DNA of 64,000 bases from Collimonas rhizosphaerae (GTDB lineage Bacteria; Pseudomonadota; Gammaproteobacteria; Burkholderiales; Burkholderiaceae_D), in assembly GCF_038896935.1 (NCBI RefSeq), contig NZ_JBANDC010000004.1:124001-188000 (forward strand). Direction: 5' to 3'. The notes beneath the pieces are model-generated. The model had not been told where the DNA came from and made no database searches. It worked only from the letters and a program-made list of their open reading frames with translations. Made by a program: the position numbers and the translations under genes. Of the stretch, positions 14,481 to 21,759 are shown piece by piece (position 1 is the stretch's first letter; each line of letters starts with the position of its first letter).

Positions 14481-15104
14481 TCATCCTATCGCCGAAGCCC
14501 GCAGCAGCTTGGACAAGTCTTTTTTGACCTTGCCCGGATCGGCGTCCTTGGGGAAACGCATCATCAGGTGGCCGCGCGGATCGATCAGGTAGATGTGATC
14601 GGCGGCGCTGGTGCCAGCCTCGGTCGGCAGCCAGGCTTTCAGCAGGTCCGGCTTGACCCGCAGCAGCCTGGTGCCGTCGTATTCGCGCATCACCATGGTT
14701 GGCAAAGGCTGGTCGTCGGTAATCAGCCAGACCCGCTCGATCCTTTCCATTTCCTTGCCCTGCATCAGGCGCAGCTGGCGCATTTCGAACAGCTTGTCCT
14801 GGCAAGCCTTCTGGCAAGCGCCGCCATCGGCCTGCAGCATCAGCCACTTGCCTTGGTAGGCGTCCAGCGTGAGCGGCTTGCCGTCGAGCGCGGTGCTGCC
14901 CAGATCGGGCACGGGATAGTTGCGCGGATCGAGCAGCTCGCCGTAGTTATTGCGGCTTTGCGGCTTGATCACGTAGTACGTGAGATAGGAGGCAATCATC
15001 GGCGCTGCGCATACCGCAATCACCGCGAACAGTTTCCAGCGGCCGCTCCGGCGCTGTTTGTCGTCAGCCGGACTGGGCTGGCTTGTTGGTGTTTTCTGAT
15101 CCAC
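14481..15104 (-). CDS. Membrane-anchored Sco-like thioredoxin-fold protein
   Basis: A 207-residue protein with a proline-rich cytosolic head, one membrane helix (about residues 23-45), and a periplasmic domain. The segment LDAYQGKWLMLQADGGACQKACQ places Cys97 and Cys101 in a CxxxC arrangement like the Sco CPxxCP site, and later DHIYLIDPRGHLMMRFP resembles the Sco histidine region. It is probably an accessory copper or thiol factor for oxidase assembly, distinct from the true Sco protein at the end of the cluster. It overlaps the SURF1 gene by 41 bp and is followed 7 bp later by ctaA. Exact function is not established. Confidence 0.7.
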   Translation of the reverse strand: MDQKTPTSQPSPADDKQRRSGRWKLFAVIAVCAAPMIASYLTYYVIKPQSRNNYGELLDPRNYPVPDLGSTALDGKPLTLDAYQGKWLMLQADGGACQKACQDKLFEMRQLRLMQGKEMERIERVWLITDDQPLPTMVMREYDGTRLLRVKPDLLKAWLPTEAGTSAADHIYLIDPRGHLMMRFPKDADPGKVKKDLSKLLRASAIG

Positions 15105-15828
15105 GTCTAAATCCTGTCACAACAAAAAAAATCAAGGCCATCACGGCCAGCGCATACCACTGGAACGCGTAGCCGCGGTGTTTTTCGATACCGAGCGAGG
15201 GCCTGGGCCAGTCGCGCAGCAAATGATCGTCTGCATTGCTGGTTTGCTCAATCACGAACGGCTGCAGCCTGAATTTGCTGGCCGCGGCGAATTCATCGAT
15301 TCCCAGGTTTTGCACAATCGCCTGGGGCCGCAAGGGACCGGCATCTCCCAGTTGCAGGACATGGCCGAAATCGCGCCTGACCAACCCTTCTATCTCGACT
15401 GTGCCGGCTGGCGTCGGATAAGACGGCAGCTTGCTGCGATCGGCCGGATCGCGCGGCAGCCAGCCGCGCGCCACCAGCACATAACTATCCACACCCGTGT
15501 CCGACGCCGCCAGCTTGAACGGCATCAGCACATAAAATCCCGCCACGCCGTTCAAGGGACGATTGTCGAGATAGACCGGCCATCCGGCAATAAATTCACC
15601 GCGCAGCGCCATATGCCTGAACTCGATCTGGTCGACGTCTTGCAAGGCGCCGCCAAGCTTGACGGTGGCGTCGGCTTCGCGCTGCAGCAGCCTGTTTTCG
15701 ATCGCCTGCTTCTGGTCGCCGCGACGGGTTTGCCATTGTGCCAACGTTATGCCCAGCAGCACCAGCAATACGGTCGCCACGAAGGGAACCAGCCGAAATC
15801 TGAATCTAAACCGGAATCCGATTGGCAT
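15064..15828 (-). CDS. SURF1-family cytochrome oxidase assembly protein
   Basis: A 254-residue protein with an N-terminal and a C-terminal membrane helix flanking a soluble domain, the SURF1 topology. Family motifs are LGITLAQWQTRRGDQK near the first helix, GWPVYLDNRPLNGVAGFYVLMP in the middle and HRGYAFQWYALAVMALIFFVV at the end. SURF1 helps insert heme A into subunit I. The N-terminus carries an odd alternating Phe-Arg run (FRFRFRFRL). Its 3' end overlaps the next gene by 41 bp. It is 38 bp from the divergent DUF2909 gene. Confidence 0.92.
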   Translation of the reverse strand: MPIGFRFRFRFRLVPFVATVLLVLLGITLAQWQTRRGDQKQAIENRLLQREADATVKLGGALQDVDQIEFRHMALRGEFIAGWPVYLDNRPLNGVAGFYVLMPFKLAASDTGVDSYVLVARGWLPRDPADRSKLPSYPTPAGTVEIEGLVRRDFGHVLQLGDAGPLRPQAIVQNLGIDEFAAASKFRLQPFVIEQTSNADDHLLRDWPRPSLGIEKHRGYAFQWYALAVMALIFFVVTGFRRGSENTNKPAQSG

Positions 15829-15866
15829 TACAATATCGCCTTAGTCAACACTTCCCTGGCCCAAAA

Positions 15867-16067
15867 ATGAAAATCGTCGTCGCCATCGCCTTCATCCTGA
15901 TTATCGGCAGCCTTGCCTCGGCGCTGATTTTCCTGATGCGCGACAAAGGCAAAAGCAACCGCACGGTGCAGGCCCTGACCATGCGCGTCGGCTTTTCGGT
16001 CGCCCTCTTCATCCTGCTGCTGGTCCTGTACAAACTCGGCTACATCCAGCCGACCGGGCTGCACTGA
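15867..16067 (+). CDS. Twin-helix membrane protein, DUF2909 type
   Basis: A 66-residue protein made of two hydrophobic helices (KIVVAIAFILIIGSLASALIF and FSVALFILLLVLYKLGYI, each about 20 residues) joined by a short basic loop, MRDKGKSNRTVQALTMR. It matches the small DUF2909 family often seen by oxidase genes in betaproteobacteria. It is the only plus-strand gene inside the minus-strand oxidase cluster, divergent from SURF1 and convergent with ctaE. The in-frame start upstream at 15822 would overlap SURF1, so the ATG at 15867 is preferred. A role in oxidase biogenesis is only suggested by position. Confidence 0.75.
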   Translation: MKIVVAIAFILIIGSLASALIFLMRDKGKSNRTVQALTMRVGFSVALFILLLVLYKLGYIQPTGLH

Positions 16068-16095
16068 GCAGCATACCGCTACCAGGATCCACAGT

Positions 16096-16129
16096 AAAAA
16101 AGGCCGCACCGAAGTGTGGCCTTTCTTTT
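16096..16129. terminator. Bidirectional terminator between DUF2909 gene and ctaE
   Basis: AAAGGCCGCAC-CGAA-GTGTGGCCTTT: an 11-bp stem containing one G-T pair with a CGAA loop, flanked by A-run and T-rich ends, so it works on both strands between the convergent genes. Confidence 0.88.
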
Positions 16130-16165
16130 ATGCGCCTGATTCAGGCGCTTGATCCGATCTTGCCG

Positions 16166-17026
16166 TTACAGCCAGTACACCACGACGTACAAGCCGAGCC
16201 AGACGACGTCCACAAAGTGCCAGTACCAGGCCGCGCCTTCAAACGCGAAATGGTGTTCCGGGGTGAAATGTCCTTTCAGCACACGGAACAGCACCACCGA
16301 CAGCATGATGGCGCCGATGGTGACGTGGAAGCCGTGGAAACCGGTCAGCAGGAAGAAGGTCGAACCGTAGACGCCGGAAGTCAGCTTCAGGTTGAAGTCG
16401 CTGTACGCTTCGATGTATTCGGCAGCCTGGAAGCCCATGAAGGTTGCGCCCAGCGCGATCGTGATGAACAGCCAGAATGCCGTCTTGCCGCGGTGGCCGG
16501 CGCGCAAAGCATGGTGGGAAATCGTCAGGGTGACGCCGGAAGCCAGCAGCAACGCCGTATTGATGGTCGGGATCGGGAACGGTCCCATGGTGCTGAAGGA
16601 TTCGATGGTGCCGGCCGGGCCCGCATTGCCCCAGTGCGCGGCAAAGTCTGGCCACAGCAGCTTGTTGTCGAGGTCGCCCAGCCATGGCATGGCAATGCTG
16701 CGGGCGTAGAACAAGGCGCCGAAAAACGCAGCGAAAAACATGACTTCGGAGAAGATGAACCAGCTCATGCTCCAGCGGTACGAGGTATCGATGCGCGCGC
16801 TGTACATGCCGCCTTCGGATTCGCGGATGGAATCGCCGAACCATTTGAACAGCACCACCAGGAACGACAGGATGCCGATAGCGCACAGCTCCGGCCCCCA
16901 CACGACGCTGTTGACCCATGCCGCGGCGCCTGCCATCGTCGCCAGCAGCGAGACGCCGCCCAGCACCGGCCACCTGGATGGGCCAGGGACGAAATAGTAA
17001 GGCGCACTACCTTGTTGAGAACTCAT
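16166..17026 (-). CDS. ctaE: Cytochrome c oxidase subunit III
   Basis: A 286-residue, seven-helix subunit of the aa3 oxidase. It starts MSSQQGSAPYYFVPGPSRWP, as in proton-pumping subunit III proteins. Conserved features are WFIFSEVMFFAAFFGALFY, the segment HHALRAGHRGKTAFW, and the C-terminal GFHGFHVTIGAIML and YWHFVDVVWLGLYVVVYW. The ATG at 17026 is chosen because GGAG lies 6 bases upstream; an ATG 6 bases earlier overlaps that site. It lies 54 bp after the DUF2970 gene. Confidence 0.95.
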   Translation of the reverse strand: MSSQQGSAPYYFVPGPSRWPVLGGVSLLATMAGAAAWVNSVVWGPELCAIGILSFLVVLFKWFGDSIRESEGGMYSARIDTSYRWSMSWFIFSEVMFFAAFFGALFYARSIAMPWLGDLDNKLLWPDFAAHWGNAGPAGTIESFSTMGPFPIPTINTALLLASGVTLTISHHALRAGHRGKTAFWLFITIALGATFMGFQAAEYIEAYSDFNLKLTSGVYGSTFFLLTGFHGFHVTIGAIMLSVVLFRVLKGHFTPEHHFAFEGAAWYWHFVDVVWLGLYVVVYWL

Positions 17027-17080
17027 TTCCATCTCCCGATACAAATTTAATTAGTTTCTGTCAGTTACTTTGCTGCGGTT

Positions 17081-17296
17081 TTACTTAGCGACAACCAGTT
17101 TCACGATGGTGAGCAGGATCGCAATAAAAATCAGGGCGCCGAGTATCCCGGCTATCACTACATGCACCGGGTTCAGGCCGGCGGCATCGCTTTCATAATC
17201 TTTTCTCTTGCGCACGCCGAAGAACGACCAGAATACCGCTTTCATGGTGGCGCCGAATGAGGCTTTACGGCGGCTTGCTTGCTTCAGATCCGACAT
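17081..17296 (-). CDS. DUF2970 small membrane protein
   Basis: A 71-residue protein with a basic soluble head (LKQASRRKASFGATMKAVFW), the conserved phrase SFFGVRKRKDYESDAAGLNP, and one C-terminal membrane helix (VHVVIAGILGALIFIAILLT). This matches DUF2970, found between ctaG and ctaE in many betaproteobacteria. It probably takes part in oxidase assembly, but no activity is known. It is co-directional with its neighbours, 47 bp after ctaG. Confidence 0.8.
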   Translation of the reverse strand: MSDLKQASRRKASFGATMKAVFWSFFGVRKRKDYESDAAGLNPVHVVIAGILGALIFIAILLTIVKLVVAK

Positions 17297-17343
17297 TTGA
17301 TACCCCTGGTTGTCCTGCCAATCATGCTGCTGGATCGCCCGGA

Positions 17344-17928
17344 TCAGCCCGGTTTGTCCGGCTGCCCCGCAATTTCAAAAAACGTATAGGACAGCGTGAT
17401 CAGCTTTACATCTTTAGGTATAGCAGGATCTATGTAAAACACCACCGGCATTTCCTTGGCCTGGTTCGGGCCCAGGGTCTGCTGGGTGAAACAGAAACAT
17501 TCGACCTTCTTGAAGAAAGCCGCCGCCTGCTGTGGCGCATAACTCGGAATCGCCTGTGCATCCATCTTGCGCGACTGCTTGTTCACCACTTCATACACCA
17601 CCTGCGTCATTTCGCCCGGGTGCACCTGCAAGCTGCTGACCGTCGGCCTGAAACGCCAGGGGCCTTGCGAATTGCCGTCGAATTCGACGGTAATCGTGCG
17701 GCTCTTGTCGACCTGGGTATTGGCCGGCGCTTCCACCGTGGCGTCTTTCGGCGTCAGGTAATTGACGCCGGTAATCTCGCAGATCTTTTTATACACCGGC
17801 ACCAGGCCATAACCGAAACCGAACATCAAGACCGCAATCACCAGCAGCTTGCCCAGCATTTGCCCGTTCAGCTTCCTTGATTCAGCCTTGGCGCCTTCAT
17901 TTGCGCCGTTATCCGCAGGATCCGCCAT
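17344..17928 (-). CDS. ctaG: Cytochrome c oxidase assembly protein CtaG (Cox11)
   Basis: A 194-residue protein with one N-terminal membrane helix (LLVIAVLMFGFGYGLVPVYK) and a periplasmic immunoglobulin-like domain. It delivers copper to the CuB site in subunit I. The copper motif CFCF is present in KKVECFCFTQQTLGPNQ, and the FFEIAGQ tail fits the family. Its start directly follows the stop of the 35-residue assembly protein (TAA then ATG, no gap), so the two are translationally coupled. Confidence 0.94.
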   Translation of the reverse strand: MADPADNGANEGAKAESRKLNGQMLGKLLVIAVLMFGFGYGLVPVYKKICEITGVNYLTPKDATVEAPANTQVDKSRTITVEFDGNSQGPWRFRPTVSSLQVHPGEMTQVVYEVVNKQSRKMDAQAIPSYAPQQAAAFFKKVECFCFTQQTLGPNQAKEMPVVFYIDPAIPKDVKLITLSYTFFEIAGQPDKPG

Positions 17929-18036
17929 TTACTTGAACCACAACATCTTGACGAAGATCGCAATGAAGAAGCTCAATGCAAGCAGGCCTACCAACAATCC
18001 GGTACGTACGTTATTCGGCTTCTTTGGGTTGCTCAT
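17929..18036 (-). CDS. 35-residue cytochrome oxidase small assembly protein
   Basis: A very short gene on the minus strand encoding MSNPKKPNNVRTGLLVGLLA followed by LSFFIAIFVKMLWFK: a basic soluble head and a single membrane helix. Such mini-proteins sit between ctaD and ctaG in many Burkholderiales, annotated as cytochrome oxidase small assembly protein. The stop (TAA) abuts the ctaG ATG, arguing for real translation. There is no alternative explanation for the conserved-looking order. It is likely an inner membrane partner in CuB or subunit I maturation. Confidence 0.8.
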   Translation of the reverse strand: MSNPKKPNNVRTGLLVGLLALSFFIAIFVKMLWFK

Positions 18037-18057
18037 TTTGCTCAGTCGCACAGGGTT

Positions 18058-18080
18058 GGCGGGCTTTGCTGCCGCCCGCC
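18058..18080 (-). other. Strong intercistronic hairpin after ctaD
   Basis: GGCGGGC-N9-GCCCGCC forms a perfect 7-bp all-GC stem 7 bp after the ctaD stop and 21 bp before the next gene. It lacks a T-run, so it is more likely an RNA-stability or partial termination element separating ctaC-ctaD from the assembly genes. Confidence 0.5.
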
Positions 18081-18087
18081 GCTGCCG

Positions 18088-19689
18088 TTATTTAAAGGTC
18101 GGTGGCGTTTCGAATGTATGGAAAGGCGCTGGGCTAGGCACAGTCCATTCCAGTCCTTCGGCGCCGTCCCATGGCTTGTCGGCTGCTTTCTTGCCGCCCT
18201 TGATCGATGGAATGATCACGAAGAACAGGAAGTAGACCTGGCTCAGGCCGAAACCCAGGGCGCCGATCGAAGCCAGCATGTTGAAATCGGTGAACTGCGC
18301 CGGATAATCGGCGTAGCGACGCGGCATGCCGGCCAGGCCCAGGAAATGCATAGGGAAGAAAGTCACGTTGAACCAGATCAGCGAGTTCCAGAAGTGGATC
18401 TTGCCGCGGGTTTCGTTGTACATGAAACCGGTCCACTTCGGACCCCAGTAGTAATAACCGGCGAACAGTGCGAACAGGGAACCGGCCACCAGCACGTAGT
18501 GGAAGTGCGCCACCACGTAGTAGGTATCCTGCATCTGGATATCGATCGGAGTCACCGCCAGGATCAGGCCGGTGAAACCGCCCATGGTGAACACGAAGAT
18601 GAAGCCGATGGCGAACAGCATCGGCGTTTCGAAGGTCATCGAACCGCGCCACATGGTAGCGATCCAGTTGAAGATCTTGACGCCGGTAGGCACCGCGATC
18701 AGCATGGTTGCGTACATGAAGAACAGCTGCGCAGTCACCGGCATGCCGGTGGTGAACATGTGGTGGGCCCAGACGATGAACGACAGGATCGCGATCGAAG
18801 CCGTGGCGTACACCATCGATGCATAGCCGAACAGCTGCTTGCGGGCAAAAGCCGGGATGATCTGCGACACGATGCCGAACGCCGGCAGGATCATGATGTA
18901 GACCTCCGGGTGTCCGAAGAACCAGAAGATGTGCTGGTACATCACAGGATCGCCGCCGCCGGCAGCGTTAAAGAAAGATGTGCCGAAATGACGGTCGGTC
19001 AGGGTCATGGTGATCGCGCCGGCCAGGACAGGCATCACGGCGATCAGCAGGTAGGCGGTGATCAGCCAGGTCCAGCAGAACATCGGCATCTTCATCAGCG
19101 TCATGCCAGGCGCGCGCATGTTGAGGATGGTGGTGATGATGTTGATCGAACCCATGATCGACGAAGCACCCATGATATGGATGGCGAAAATCGCCATGTC
19201 CATGCCAGGTCCCATCTGGGTCGACAGTGGTGCGTACAGGGTCCAGCCGGCAGCGGTTGCGCCGCCCGGCACCAGGAACGAAGTCGCCAGCAGCAGGGCT
19301 GCAGGAGGCATCAGCCAGAACGAGAAATTGTTCATGCGCGCAAAAGCCATGTCGGACGCGCCGATCTGCAGCGGGATCATCCAGTTGGCGAAACCGACGA
19401 AAGCCGGCATGATCGCGCCGAACACCATGATCAGGCCGTGCATGGTGGTCAGCTGGTTGAAGAATTCCGGCTTGAAGAACTGCAGGCCAGGCTGGAACAG
19501 CTCGGCGCGGATCAGCAGAGCCAGCACGCCGCCAGAGAGCAGCATGGTGAACGAGAACCACAGGTACAAGGTGCCGATGTCCTTGTGGTTGGTGGCGAAC
19601 AGCCAGCGGCGCCAGCCGTGCGGGTGGTCATGCGCGTGGTCGTGATCGTGAGAATGATCGTGTGCGTGATCGACTGCGGTAGTGCTCAT
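18088..19689 (-). CDS. ctaD: Cytochrome c oxidase subunit I (aa3 type)
   Basis: A 533-residue, twelve-helix catalytic subunit carrying heme a, heme a3 and CuB. Signatures: NHKDIGTLYLWF at the start, MFFGHPEVYI-type block WFFGHPEVYIMILPAFG with the CuB histidine and crosslinked tyrosine, AHHMFTTGMPV, and HFHYVLVAGS near the end with heme ligands. The first 25 residues form a striking metal-binding-like comb with histidine at every second position from 8 to 24. It is 14 bp after ctaC and precedes a GC hairpin. Confidence 0.97.
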   Translation of the reverse strand: MSTTAVDHAHDHSHDHDHAHDHPHGWRRWLFATNHKDIGTLYLWFSFTMLLSGGVLALLIRAELFQPGLQFFKPEFFNQLTTMHGLIMVFGAIMPAFVGFANWMIPLQIGASDMAFARMNNFSFWLMPPAALLLATSFLVPGGATAAGWTLYAPLSTQMGPGMDMAIFAIHIMGASSIMGSINIITTILNMRAPGMTLMKMPMFCWTWLITAYLLIAVMPVLAGAITMTLTDRHFGTSFFNAAGGGDPVMYQHIFWFFGHPEVYIMILPAFGIVSQIIPAFARKQLFGYASMVYATASIAILSFIVWAHHMFTTGMPVTAQLFFMYATMLIAVPTGVKIFNWIATMWRGSMTFETPMLFAIGFIFVFTMGGFTGLILAVTPIDIQMQDTYYVVAHFHYVLVAGSLFALFAGYYYWGPKWTGFMYNETRGKIHFWNSLIWFNVTFFPMHFLGLAGMPRRYADYPAQFTDFNMLASIGALGFGLSQVYFLFFVIIPSIKGGKKAADKPWDGAEGLEWTVPSPAPFHTFETPPTFK

Positions 19690-19703
19690 CTCAATCTCCT
19701 AAT

Positions 19704-20876
19704 TTACTTACGCGCAGCCAGCACTTCAGCTGGTTGGACAATATTTTCCTGAGCCTTGTTGGACCAGTTGTTGCGGGTGTAGGTAATCACCGCAGCAATT
19801 TCGGTATCCGACAACACGGCTTTCCAGGCTGGCATCTGCATGCTGCCGGTGACTTTACCGTTCAGCACGACGTTGATCTGTTCAGCACGCGGGCCGTTGA
19901 CGACCGGGTCGCCGTCCAGCGCCGGGAACGCGCCGGGCACGCCCTTGCCGGTAGCCTGGTGGCAGACCGCGCAATTGGCCGTGTAGACTTTTTCGCCGCG
20001 CTGTTTCAGTTCGTCGATGGTCCAGGTCTTGGTCGGATCGTCTGCCTGCGCAGCCATTTCCTTTTTCTTGCCGTCGACCCAGGCCTTGTAATCTGCTTCG
20101 CTCAGGACGTTGACCACGATAGGCATGAAGGCGTGGTCCTTGCCGCACAGTTCAACGCACTGGCCGCGGTAGGTGCCGACCTTTTCAGCCTTGAACCAGG
20201 TGTCGCGCACGAAACCGGGAATCGCATCCTGCTTGACGCCGAATGCCGGAATGCCCCAGGAGTGGATGACGTCGTTGGCGGTGGTGATGATGCGGACCTT
20301 CTTGTTGACCGGGACCACCATCGGATTGTCGACTTCGATCAGGTAGTTGTCGTTCTTGACCTTGGTCGAATCCACCACTTGCTCATGCGGCGTCGACAGG
20401 TTGGACAGGAAGGAAATACCCGAACCTTCGCCGTTGAGGTAGTCATAACCCCATTTCCATTGCATGCCGGTGACCTTGATCGTGAGGTCGGCATTGGATG
20501 TGTCCTTCATCGCCACCACGGTCTTGGTGGCAGGCAGGGCCATGCCGATGACGATCAGGAAAGGAACCACGGTCCAGGCGATTTCGACGCCGGTGCTTTC
20601 GTGGAAACTGGCCGATTTGTGGCCGAGCGATTTGCGGTGCTTGAGGATGGAGTAGAACATCACCCCGAAAACGGCCAGGAAGATCACCAGGCAAATGATC
20701 AGCATCAAGTGATGCAGGTCATAGATTTGCTGAGCAATTTGCGTCACCGGTGGTTGAAAGTTCATCTGCAGTACCGCTGGACCACCCGGACTATCGACCA
20801 CCGCCCATGACGGCATAGCTGCCGACAAGAGCGAGGCACCGAGCATCAACGATATAAGGCGCTTCGCATATTCCAT
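19704..20876 (-). CDS. ctaC: Cytochrome c oxidase subunit II with fused cytochrome c domain
   Basis: A 390-residue subunit with a Sec signal peptide (ending PSWA), two membrane helices and a periplasmic cupredoxin domain. The CuA ligands are His205 (VIHSWGIP), Cys240, Cys244, His248 and Met251 (GQCVELCGKDHAFM). A C-terminal class I cytochrome c domain follows, with CAVCH at residues 302-306 and a methionine ligand in GSMQMPAW. This caa3-like fusion is common in betaproteobacteria. It lies 49 bp after the DUF2244 gene and heads the structural genes. Confidence 0.96.
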   Translation of the reverse strand: MEYAKRLISLMLGASLLSAAMPSWAVVDSPGGPAVLQMNFQPPVTQIAQQIYDLHHLMLIICLVIFLAVFGVMFYSILKHRKSLGHKSASFHESTGVEIAWTVVPFLIVIGMALPATKTVVAMKDTSNADLTIKVTGMQWKWGYDYLNGEGSGISFLSNLSTPHEQVVDSTKVKNDNYLIEVDNPMVVPVNKKVRIITTANDVIHSWGIPAFGVKQDAIPGFVRDTWFKAEKVGTYRGQCVELCGKDHAFMPIVVNVLSEADYKAWVDGKKKEMAAQADDPTKTWTIDELKQRGEKVYTANCAVCHQATGKGVPGAFPALDGDPVVNGPRAEQINVVLNGKVTGSMQMPAWKAVLSDTEIAAVITYTRNNWSNKAQENIVQPAEVLAARK

Positions 20877-20925
20877 GATTTCCTCAAAAGCCCAAAATTA
20901 TAATTATGATGTTCAACACTAGGCA

Positions 20926-21372
20926 CTAGACACTTGTACGCTGTAGCTCCTGCCGCAGCTCCAGAACAAACTCGCGCCGCTTCCATTTCGTCAAAAACTG
21001 CCCCACTTCAACCCTGGTGCCAAGCGCCTCGATGTCTATCAGGCCCTTGTTTGTCTCTTGCACCGCAATCCGGATCGAATGCAGATCCAGCTTGAATCGT
21101 CGAACTTCCTGTGCGTGTATCACTTCCACAAGCAGGTAATCGTCCAGCATCGCTATGTGCTCGCGGTCCGTGGCATGCCTTGCATAGACCAGGAATGCGA
21201 CGGCAACCGCCGACATTTCCAGGACCGCAAATACCAGGACAAACCAGGCGCCGCGCAAGGTAAAGCCGATTGCCACGGCAAACGAGGTGGCACAGAGGAT
21301 TGCATAGAAAAAACCAAGTTGGCGCGGCGCGATTGCGCAGTTACGCCTCAAGTCCCATTCTCGCTTAATCAT
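20926..21372 (-). CDS. DUF2244 membrane protein
   Basis: A 148-residue protein beginning MIKREWDLRRNCAIAPRQLG, with two adjacent membrane helices (FFYAILCATSFAVAIGFTL and FVLVFAVLEMSAVAVAFLVY) and a soluble C-terminal half. This matches DUF2244, a family usually placed immediately upstream of the oxidase subunit II gene. It is the first gene of the minus-strand oxidase cluster here and probably shares its promoter. Function unknown. Confidence 0.8.
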   Translation of the reverse strand: MIKREWDLRRNCAIAPRQLGFFYAILCATSFAVAIGFTLRGAWFVLVFAVLEMSAVAVAFLVYARHATDREHIAMLDDYLLVEVIHAQEVRRFKLDLHSIRIAVQETNKGLIDIEALGTRVEVGQFLTKWKRREFVLELRQELQRTSV

Positions 21373-21759
21373 GATGCACTATCGACACCGAGCAAGTCGC
21401 CTGTACGCACAAGCTAAAACCTTCGAAGTATAAGGGGTAACCGAAGATGTTATCAAGGAGAATCAAATCCTGATACCCGCTGCGCGCACGCCCTAAAAAC
21501 CGCGCTTTCACCCCTGTGCGCCGCCGCTTTCCTCCACGGCAAGCCATCCAATTATCGCCCCATCGATATGTTTCATATAAGAAATTTATTATACCGACGA
21601 GAACCCGATCAGCAGATATACGCCATATCGACAACCCGCACCGCATCCCGACCTCCCCCGACAAGGCTTGGAATTAATTAGGGTCAGAGTCGATTTATTG
21701 TCGCCAATCCAGCTAGATGCGGATTTTCTGCGCGATGCGGCCAATCATTTCCAGTCCCG
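21373..21759. other. Intergenic region upstream of the oxidase cluster
   Basis: About 390 bp without a supported gene. It should contain the promoter of the DUF2244-ctaC-ctaD operon, but I cannot single out a convincing -35/-10 pair. It is AT-richer than the flanks around 21550-21610. It also contains a solitary GGGTCAGAGTC repeat (21681) described separately. A minus-strand open frame here (21365-21664) has no protein-like character. Confidence 0.5.
21675..21697. repeat. Solitary GGGTCAGAGTC-type repeat
   Basis: AATTAGGGTCAGAGTCGATT matches the repeat beside the RAYT-like transposase at the right end of the window (AATTAGGGTCAGAGTCAAAT, 63598). It lies between genes, 63 bp past the end of the DsrE-like gene. 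It is probably a dispersed element mobilised by such transposases. Confidence 0.6.

Noticed and set aside
21365..21664. 99-codon minus-strand frame upstream of the DUF2244 gene
   Set aside because: Composition is not protein-like, it has no ribosome site, and it overlaps the start of the DUF2244 gene.
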